Part shown: positions 49,401 through 53,928 of the stretch, in pieces
Layout of the letters: every line of letters begins with the position of its first letter
Position numbering within the stretch: the stretch's first letter is position 1
NCBI GenBank assembly: GCA_017470085.1
Contig: JAFUFE010000162.1
Location: 1 to 53,928 of the forward strand
Direction: 5' to 3'
DNA length: 53,928 bases
Origin: Treponema sp.
Lineage (GTDB): Bacteria; Spirochaetota; Spirochaetia; Treponematales; Treponemataceae
The notes under the pieces: model-generated
Told to the model about the DNA's origin: nothing
What the model saw: the letters and a program-made list of their open reading frames with translations, nothing else
The model's database searches: none
Translations under genes and position numbers: made by a program

Positions 49401-49693
49401 GAAAGCGTCGCTGCTATCGCTGAACCATTGGGAGCTGACACGGTAAGACTCTCTATAGTAACAGCAATCGGAACAGTGATAGTCGCCGCCTCACTGATAT
49501 ATGCATTATCGCCAGCTTGCGGATAAGTACTCGCAGGACTTGTACTGCCAGCCGTCAGCGTCCAATTCGAGGCATCATTCCAATTTCCGGAAAATTTATT
49601 TTGTATCCAATAAAAATCTGCGCCCCACGTTGAAACACCGAACAGCATGAACAGCAGCGCCCAGCGCGCCGCACAAAAAAAATGCCGTACCAT
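46439..49693 (-). CDS. Large secreted beta-rich protein with FlgD-like C-terminal domain
   Basis: A 1084-residue protein from ATG 49693: signal peptide (MVRHFFCAARWALLFMLFGV then STWGAD), an N-terminal NKFSGNWNDASNWT block, then about 500 residues of Thr/Val/Gly-rich strands with many near repeats (SLSGTAQLNVNSG, TVQNSGQLSVPAGGSVTVSS, AFTNSGTVAVTGSG) that look like a beta-helix. A middle part (about 650-950) is globular. The last 80 residues (LRIIVMALDGSIVTYLAQET, then WDGRTASGTAVARGLYFVRV) match the FlgD Ig-like/secretion-sorting type. Probably a surface or periplasmic adhesin-like protein. The TTG 20 codons upstream is rejected. Confidence 0.78.
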   Translation of the reverse strand: MVRHFFCAARWALLFMLFGVSTWGADFYWIQNKFSGNWNDASNWTLTAGSTSPASTYPQAGDNAYISEAATITVPIAVTIESLTVSAPNGSAIAATLSGAGNMGVDFIVLDRNSGTNVNFTMGVPCTVSAGIDITDACALTVTNSMTVTAAVSLSGTAQLNVNSGAMVQCDGIQTTSGTSTLTVNGMLTTTGDISVHNGTVGSSGTLTIDSTNLAIDTTWNNSGTVVTSGPGTATSLPSGAVESGTWRYTGGTVWTASGFTYHILDVAGMVNVHDSCTTDTLTVQNSGQLSVPAGGSVTVSSAFTNSGTVAVTGSGSVMATVATWNNTGTITLDATGTVTPPASPGNEAGTWTYMNTTGRSLVPHPYYHLTVSGAGAVTASAAVSVGNALTINSGASLVLGDYDLTVSTSFTNNGTVTVGNGAVNLPAPRPVGNWIYANSSARDLIDKDYTNLTLSGATVTAVAAVTVTEDLIIQSGSTLDLVSFHLTVNGKIVNYGTVRLIGDQTISANTITNNDGSTVTYYGNTGTWKDGGTVIPVQFGSAYYNLVCDFGAEATAAPLSNGKFGKQLQFTGSVTVRHNLRLRGVSLPDEHTIVVTGTASASITLGYVQDATDSNAVGNYLHVMVDLVTVTGLGSSSIKYTAFNSRGQQGSTPSSDVGNDVMQKNGWFFPRHLLPLENVICIAPLGGKTLYVHADDMRFFTYSAEQLWNLIRIVDGSNNSAAGQGIASDAIRLIQSGGTTVWCAIPLEYPVTLSHITDYYLRYKVNETDSKPAFHALSDFAVGAVTSVLAYDNGTVTDISTQASGQPRSGRRVQDFNAEANNALQAERSMTITATEASAAVTGVSVGDLTLVAARTVPTAGRLPPYIPGAWRVWLPSGDSWNNPLIPLEGGFTQIRKNSDAYELVYAEADEQLYNAQNITPVDWKTGDQVTFLFQLDDYVVCHTPEVTSAGKPNISATSPLYALRFRTPDNILSLDLWSFKLASVALQAGGVTILNNVININAGDVTTLNVSVPKSGQLRIIVMALDGSIVTYLAQETAAAGARISAQWDGRTASGTAVARGLYFVRVIGCGIDETRKVMVVH

Positions 49694-49728
49694 ACCGACA
49701 TTGTACTGCACGAATCCGCTTTCCGCAA
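49694..49728 (-). promoter_or_regulatory. Promoter of the large secreted protein gene, predicted leaderless
   Basis: On the minus strand: TTGCGG at 49723-49728, 17-bp spacer, TACAAT at 49700-49705, 6 nt, ATG 49693. The 49729-50056 gap to the icd promoter has no gene; it contains GCAGTTTGTG twice (near 49833 and 49922) and ACGGTG/CACCGT dyads at 49933-49954. Confidence 0.75.
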
Positions 49729-50056
49729 GATTGCGCGCCCGGTGCACCAGCAAAAGTGCTGTTGCACATAGTACTTGTGTGCATGAGAAAAATGTAATCG
49801 CTCTTTAAAAATATGCAGTGAGATTTTTTTTAACGCAGTTTGTGTTCCCCAAAACACAGTCACTTTTTTAATAAGCGGGCTGCGCAAATTTTATATGCAC
49901 CGTGATTTTGCAAACCCGTCCGCAGTTTGTGCACGGTGAATACTAGAGCACCGTCAAAAGCGGTGTAACCGCATACGTTGAAACTAACAGTAGAAAAACG
50001 CAGTCAATACGTGTGGTTTTAGCAAAAACGCAAATGGCATCATCACCGCATATCGC

Positions 50057-50091
50057 TCGACTGTCTCCGCGCTATCCACTATAATTGAGGC
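50057..50091 (+). promoter_or_regulatory. icd promoter, predicted leaderless
   Basis: TCGACT at 50057-50062, 17-bp spacer, consensus TATAAT at 50080-50085, 6 nt, ATG 50092. TGAGG between them is too close to the ATG to serve as a ribosome site. Confidence 0.75.
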
Positions 50092-51297
50092 ATGGCAAAG
50101 ATTCACATGAAAAACGCAATCGCCGAGCTTGATGGCGATGAGATGACGCGGGTGCTGTGGCACGTGATCAAAGATACGCTGCTCGTGCCGTACATCGATC
50201 TGAAAACAGAATACTATGACCTCGCCCTGAAAAAACGTGATGAAACCGATGACGACGTGACCTATGCGGCGGCACATGCCATCAAACGACTCGGTGTCGG
50301 AGTCAAGTGTGCGACGATTACCTCGAATGCTGCACGGATGAAAGAATACCAGCTGACACATCTTACGCCGAGCCCGAATGCAATCATCCGCGCGGAACTT
50401 GACGGCACGGTATTCCGCACACCGATTTTTGTTCGGAATGTGCACGGCACGGTATCATGCTGGAAACGACCGATTATTTTAGGGCGACACGCATACGGCG
50501 ACGTATATAAAAACTGCGAGTTTGCCGTGCCGGGTGCTGGGAAAGCGGAACTCGTATTTACGAGCAGCGACGGCACGGTATTCCGTAAGACAATCATGGA
50601 TATGCCGGGAGCAGGTATTATTCAGGGCATCTACAATCTGGACACATCGATTCAAAGTTTTGCCGACTGCTGTTTCTCATACGCACTTGATCGGAACGTA
50701 TCGGTTTGGTTCGGCACGAAAGACACGATTTCAAAAACATACGACGGCCACTTCAAAGAAATTTTTCAGAAAACATTCGACGCGCGGTATAAGACGCACT
50801 TTGCAGAACACGGCATAGAGTATTTCTACACGCTCATTGATGATGCCGTCGCGCGGATTATGCGGAGCGAGGGGGGGATGCTCTGGGCATGCAAAAACTA
50901 CGATGGTGATGTGATGAGTGATATGATCGCATCCGCGTGTGGAAGCCTTGCCATGATGACGAGCGTACTGGTGAGCCCGGACGGTGCATTTGAATATGAA
51001 GCGTCGCACGGCACCGTGCAAAAACATTACTACCGCTATCAGGCCGGCGAAAAAACGTCGACCAATCCGGTGGCGCTCATTTTTGCATGGACGGGAGCGC
51101 TCGCACAACGCGGCAAACTCGACGGCACACCAGAGCTCTCTGACTTTGCGGCACGGCTTGAAAAAGCGACGCTCGCTACGATTGAAGCAGGACATATGAC
51201 AGGCGATCTCGCACGTATCGCCTCCCCGCGCGCAGAAAAGGTGCTCGATTCATGGGAATACATCGACACAATAAAACAGACGCTCGAATCAATGTAA
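50092..51297 (+). CDS. icd: NADP-dependent isocitrate dehydrogenase, eukaryote-like type
   Basis: A 401-residue enzyme that converts isocitrate to 2-oxoglutarate with NADPH formation. It has the pattern of the homodimeric type II enzymes found in eukaryotes and some bacteria: ELDGDEMTRVLW at the N-terminus, LTPSPNAIIRAELDGTVFRT with SPN and substrate arginines, FVRNVHGTVSCWKRPI, WFGTKDTISKTYDG, DDAVARIMRSEGG, NYDGDVMSDMIA and EASHGTVQKHYY. No other TCA-cycle gene is nearby; it probably supplies NADPH and 2-oxoglutarate for glutamate. It is divergent from the large secreted protein gene and convergent with murI. Confidence 0.95.
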   Translation: MAKIHMKNAIAELDGDEMTRVLWHVIKDTLLVPYIDLKTEYYDLALKKRDETDDDVTYAAAHAIKRLGVGVKCATITSNAARMKEYQLTHLTPSPNAIIRAELDGTVFRTPIFVRNVHGTVSCWKRPIILGRHAYGDVYKNCEFAVPGAGKAELVFTSSDGTVFRKTIMDMPGAGIIQGIYNLDTSIQSFADCCFSYALDRNVSVWFGTKDTISKTYDGHFKEIFQKTFDARYKTHFAEHGIEYFYTLIDDAVARIMRSEGGMLWACKNYDGDVMSDMIASACGSLAMMTSVLVSPDGAFEYEASHGTVQKHYYRYQAGEKTSTNPVALIFAWTGALAQRGKLDGTPELSDFAARLEKATLATIEAGHMTGDLARIASPRAEKVLDSWEYIDTIKQTLESM

Positions 51298-51371
51298 TAC
51301 AGAAGCTGCATCCGCATCAAACGATATGCCTGCTGCGCCCACGCGCATTCGGGGGAGCACCGGACAGCAGC

Positions 51372-52268
51372 TTACTGCAATAATCCACCGAACGGCAGCT
51401 GCAGACGGGCGCAGAGCGTGCAGTATTCAGCTTCATCAGCCGGCCGGGTAAAACCGGAGACGTAGACAGTGCCGTTTCCCAAAATGTGTCCGACAGAAAG
51501 AGCGTGTCTATCGGTTACGGGATCTTGCGACACAGCCGATTTTCTTCCTTCTTCAATGTTGCATGTGTTAGAACAGGAGGTTTTCGCTCCGATAGTTTCG
51601 TGCGCTATCACCGCCAGTGCCTGTCTGACCACACCGTCGCGTGAGTCGATAACAGCAATTCCAGCACCAGCTGCCTGTGCGATGTCTTCTGCCATGTGCA
51701 AAAAATGCGTGCACGCAAGCACAATCGTATCACAGCCGTGTTCCAAAAAATATGAAACCGCGGGCGCCACTGCGTTGTGCCGTGCAACTGCTGACGCCCC
51801 GAATAGATCGTGTTCTATGAACGCAATAAGTGTCCCATCTGCACGCGGCACAATCGTACAGTCCGCGGCAAACCGCTGTTCCAGCTGTACGGTGTATGGA
51901 TGTGCGATGGTAGCACGCGTTGCAAGCAGCCCAATGCGACGGTTGCGAGAAATCGCTGCCGCACGCTTAATCGCCGGAACGGTGCCGACTATGGGAACAG
52001 TGGGAAATGCTGCACGAAGCGCAGGCAACGCCGTCACTGAAATTGTATTACACGCAATGATGACTGCCCGCGGTGAAAACTGCCGCACTATGAGCGTTGT
52101 TGCGGCAAGTGCATGTTCTATAATTTCCGCGGGTGTTTTTTCTCCATAGGGAAAATGCGCGCTATCCGCCACATACACACACTGCCGTTCCGGGGCGCGC
52201 TCCATGAGGTGCTGCATATAAGGAATCCCCCCTGTCCCGGAATCAAGAAACGCACAGTCTACTCGCAC
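51372..52268 (-). CDS. murI: Glutamate racemase
   Basis: A 298-residue enzyme (usual 260-290) making D-glutamate for peptidoglycan. Catalytic Cys73 (IIACNTISV) and Cys186 (IVLACTHFLH), the LDSGTGG loop with Asp9, and HFPYGEKTP are all present. Start is GTG 52268 with a GGGAG site 6 nt upstream; it overlaps the zinc-ribbon gene by 10 nt. A loop of about 30 residues near the C-terminus (SCSNTCNIEEGRKS) has extra cysteines and is not typical. Confidence 0.95.
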   Translation of the reverse strand: MRVDCAFLDSGTGGIPYMQHLMERAPERQCVYVADSAHFPYGEKTPAEIIEHALAATTLIVRQFSPRAVIIACNTISVTALPALRAAFPTVPIVGTVPAIKRAAAISRNRRIGLLATRATIAHPYTVQLEQRFAADCTIVPRADGTLIAFIEHDLFGASAVARHNAVAPAVSYFLEHGCDTIVLACTHFLHMAEDIAQAAGAGIAVIDSRDGVVRQALAVIAHETIGAKTSCSNTCNIEEGRKSAVSQDPVTDRHALSVGHILGNGTVYVSGFTRPADEAEYCTLCARLQLPFGGLLQ

Positions 52269-52552
52269 GCTATACTCCCGAACAGATTGTTGAATGCATC
52301 GCGCGCACGTTGTGCAGCAGCGGCGTCGGTGCGACGAAAAAAATCCATACGCACAGAGAAAAAGTCGCAGAAATTTGAGTGCTCCTTTTCACGGACAAGC
52401 TCCACTGCTGTTTCCGCGCAATCGTACTGGGCACCGGGCGAGTACAGACGGCAGTTCCGGCAACAGTGCATATCGGCACCACACACCGCGCAGGTCGAAG
52501 AGCGAAAGATTGACTCGGCGACATCGATCGTTGTACCGCATTTCCAACACAT
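52259..52552 (-). CDS. Small zinc-ribbon protein coupled to murI
   Basis: A 97-residue protein from ATG 52552: MCWKCGTTIDVAESIFRSST, then CAVCGADMHCCRNCRLYSPG. Two CxxC pairs plus further cysteines (CC..C) near residues 2-36 indicate one or two zinc sites. Later YDCAETAVELVREKEHSNFC and a short helical tail. No known family recalled beyond conserved spirochaete hypotheticals. I reject the upstream starts (including the ATG at 52570), because the -10 box 6 nt before 52552 lies inside that extra coding. Overlap with murI implies co-translation. Confidence 0.75.
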   Translation of the reverse strand: MCWKCGTTIDVAESIFRSSTCAVCGADMHCCRNCRLYSPGAQYDCAETAVELVREKEHSNFCDFFSVRMDFFRRTDAAAAQRARDAFNNLFGSIACE

Positions 52553-52587
52553 AGCGCTATTGTAATCCATTGATTCCGGAACGACAA
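52553..52587 (-). promoter_or_regulatory. Promoter of the zinc-ribbon-murI operon, predicted leaderless
   Basis: On the minus strand: TTGTCG at 52582-52587, 17-bp spacer, TACAAT at 52559-52564, 6 nt, ATG 52552. Confidence 0.7.
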
Positions 52588-52716
52588 GGCCGAAAAACGT
52601 GCCCTGAAACAAACGCAGTCGATTGCGACAAACACAAACGCAATACGTTCCTGCTATCGATGGTTGGCGATACCTCGATTGTCCATCGCGGTGCGTTGTG
52701 ATATGCTGGAGACAGT

Positions 52717-53361
52717 ATGTTTACTTTCAATAAATGTGCCGCACACGCTTGCACTAACCGCGCACTTTCGGCATTCTCCTCCAAAGGCGATATCACCGAC
52801 ACCGGCATGTATTGCCTGGATCACACCCCCCGTCCCGAAGAAATCACGGCGCGCATTCATCATTATATCACGACGCACGATAAAATCATCGGGCTCAATG
52901 CGAACGGCATCACGTTTACTGACATCGATTTGACCGGCAAGCGATTGTACGGCTGTACCTTTCAGCACTGCACGTTCATCAACGTGCAGTCAACCGGCGT
53001 ACAAAGTCGTATCAGCATGTTCGACCATGCCATATTCATCGATTGCAACCTGCTAAACTGCAACACGCTGTTCACCTCTTTTGCCGGCTGCACCATGTCG
53101 CACACGCTGTTTACCGGCAGCGACATGATTCAAAGCAATTTCAACGGCATTCGGGCGCTCCAGTCTTCATTCGATGATTCCGATCTATACAATTCTCGAT
53201 TCATCAATGCGGAGCTGATAGATACGTCGTTCAGAAACTGCAATGTCAAAAAAACGCTGTTCATGAATATGCGACAGGAAAATGTTTCATTTAAAATGTC
53301 GAATACACGCGAAGCCGTTTTTGATGAACGCGGTAGCGCGCTGTTCCAAGGAATCATATGA
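52717..53361 (+). CDS. Pentapeptide-repeat protein
   Basis: A 214-residue protein. Residues 1-60 are a small N-terminal part with CAAHACTNRALSAF and MYCLDHTP that may bind metal (Cys/His). From about 65 to 195 the sequence repeats on a five-residue period with a central Phe or Leu (DIDLTGKRLYGCTFQHCTF, SDMIQSNFNGI, SSFDDSDLYNSRFINAEL), the right-handed quadrilateral helix of pentapeptide proteins. Partner unknown. GGAG lies 5 nt before the ATG, and a TATGCT box sits close upstream (52702-52707). It overlaps the next gene by 4 nt. Confidence 0.85.
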   Translation: MFTFNKCAAHACTNRALSAFSSKGDITDTGMYCLDHTPRPEEITARIHHYITTHDKIIGLNANGITFTDIDLTGKRLYGCTFQHCTFINVQSTGVQSRISMFDHAIFIDCNLLNCNTLFTSFAGCTMSHTLFTGSDMIQSNFNGIRALQSSFDDSDLYNSRFINAELIDTSFRNCNVKKTLFMNMRQENVSFKMSNTREAVFDERGSALFQGII

Positions 53362-53927
53362 TGAAAATTTATTTTCATCTCAACATCGGTGGATTCTCAA
53401 ACTGTTATATCGTCATCAATGAAGAGACACACCATGCACTCATCATCGATCCAGGGCGTATCACTACAGCACTCATCGATCAGATAGAAGGAGGAGGGAA
53501 CAGTCTTTCCGGTGTACTCATCACTCACAATCACGGCAGTCATGTTCAGGGCATAAAGACAATTTTGAAAATCTATGAGCCAAAAATTTTTGCCGCTGAC
53601 TGGGAAGTGTCGGGACACAAAACGACCGTCATAACCGGAGATGGCACTTTCCAGTCGGCGGGACTGACCGTCAGTTACTGTACAGTACCGGGGCACACCG
53701 CAGACTCGATGGTGTACAAAATCGGAAACGTGCTGTTTACCGGCGACGTATTGGGCGCAGGAACAATCGGCAGCACGACAAACAGGTATTCAGAACGTCT
53801 GCTTCGTGCACACATCACAAAAAAAATTTTTTCCCAAACCGACGACACTATCATCATGCCGGGGCACGGCCCGCCCACCTCTGTCGGTATTGAAAAATAC
53901 TACAATAGCGCCTTCAAAAAAAAATGA
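53358..53927 (+). CDS. Metallo-beta-lactamase-fold hydrolase with altered HxHxDH motif
   Basis: A 189-residue single-domain MBL protein, short for the glyoxalase II-like group (about 210-260). The signature is ITHNHGSHVQG: His57, His59 and His62 are kept, but the Asp of HxHxDH is Ser61. Later metal ligands appear normal: VPGHTADS, LFTGDVL (Asp) and MPGHGP. Loss of that Asp usually removes one metal ligand, so activity may be altered or use one metal. Start ATG 53358 overlaps the pentapeptide gene stop; a second ATG follows directly at 53361. The stop is at the last bases of the window. Confidence 0.88.
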   Translation: MMKIYFHLNIGGFSNCYIVINEETHHALIIDPGRITTALIDQIEGGGNSLSGVLITHNHGSHVQGIKTILKIYEPKIFAADWEVSGHKTTVITGDGTFQSAGLTVSYCTVPGHTADSMVYKIGNVLFTGDVLGAGTIGSTTNRYSERLLRAHITKKIFSQTDDTIIMPGHGPPTSVGIEKYYNSAFKKK

Positions 53928-53928
53928 A

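Noticed and set aside
49694-49753. TTG start extending the secreted protein by 20 residues
   Set aside because: The extension covers the promoter and would bury the signal peptide.

Overview
The window reads as a chromosomal segment of a Treponema-like spirochaete with a prophage at its left end. Genus-level clues, recognised from memory of the families and not by a search, are a UPF0164 (FadL-like) outer-membrane gene next to a TPR protein and a membrane SpoIIE-type phosphatase, a cheA / cheW-cheR fusion / cheX / cheY operon in the spirochaete order, LL-diaminopimelate aminotransferase, and a large signal peptidase I. The species cannot be named from the sequence alone. No rRNA, tRNA or CRISPR array was seen.

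1 to about 16.9 kb: the right-hand part of a prophage, almost all on the minus strand; its left end lies outside the window. From right to left: tyrosine integrase, a repeat-rich AT-rich gap, terminase small and large subunits, one structural-looking gene in reverse orientation with its own promoter and terminator, a gpW-like connector, a lambda-type portal, a lysis block (XhlA-like protein, holin, overlapping Rz/Rz1 spanin pair, a DUF4406 protein, a second small membrane protein, a possible Cys/His lysin), a HigA-like antitoxin whose toxin is reduced to a 31-codon stub, two unknown small genes, then ClpP-like prohead protease, decoration protein, lambda gpE-type capsid, three connector-region genes, a Mu-type tail sheath and the start of a tail tube. 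A lambda-type head is therefore joined to a contractile tail, and the lysis block splits the head genes.

16.9 to 25.7 kb: signal peptidase I, then a fructose PTS locus on the minus strand (DeoR regulator, 1-phosphofructokinase, EIIABC, HPr, Enzyme I). Four copies of a multi-hairpin repeat lie in its 5' leader, between fruA and ptsH, and (twice) at its 3' end. Its HPr has Arg at position 46 where the regulatory Ser normally sits.

25.9 to 38.4 kb: SpoIIE-type phosphatase with a large periplasmic sensor, coupled to a TPR periplasmic protein; divergent UPF0164 barrel; a DUF4912 + GH57 pair; and a pseudo-receiver / winged-helix protein. 38.4 to 43.2 kb: the chemotaxis operon. 43.2 to 53.9 kb: an exported barrel-like protein, dapL, a large secreted beta-rich protein with a FlgD-like C-terminal domain, NADP-isocitrate dehydrogenase, a zinc-ribbon protein coupled to glutamate racemase, and a pentapeptide-repeat protein coupled to a metallo-beta-lactamase-fold protein.

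The most striking window-wide pattern is promoter placement. At nine first-in-transcript genes, host and phage, a -10 hexamer ends exactly 6 nt before an ATG, so transcription would start at or next to the A of the start codon. Most operon-internal genes instead carry ordinary Shine-Dalgarno sites. This predicts widespread leaderless mRNAs. The prophage promoters also share an ATAGTT-type -35 element unlike the TTGnnn of the host promoters.
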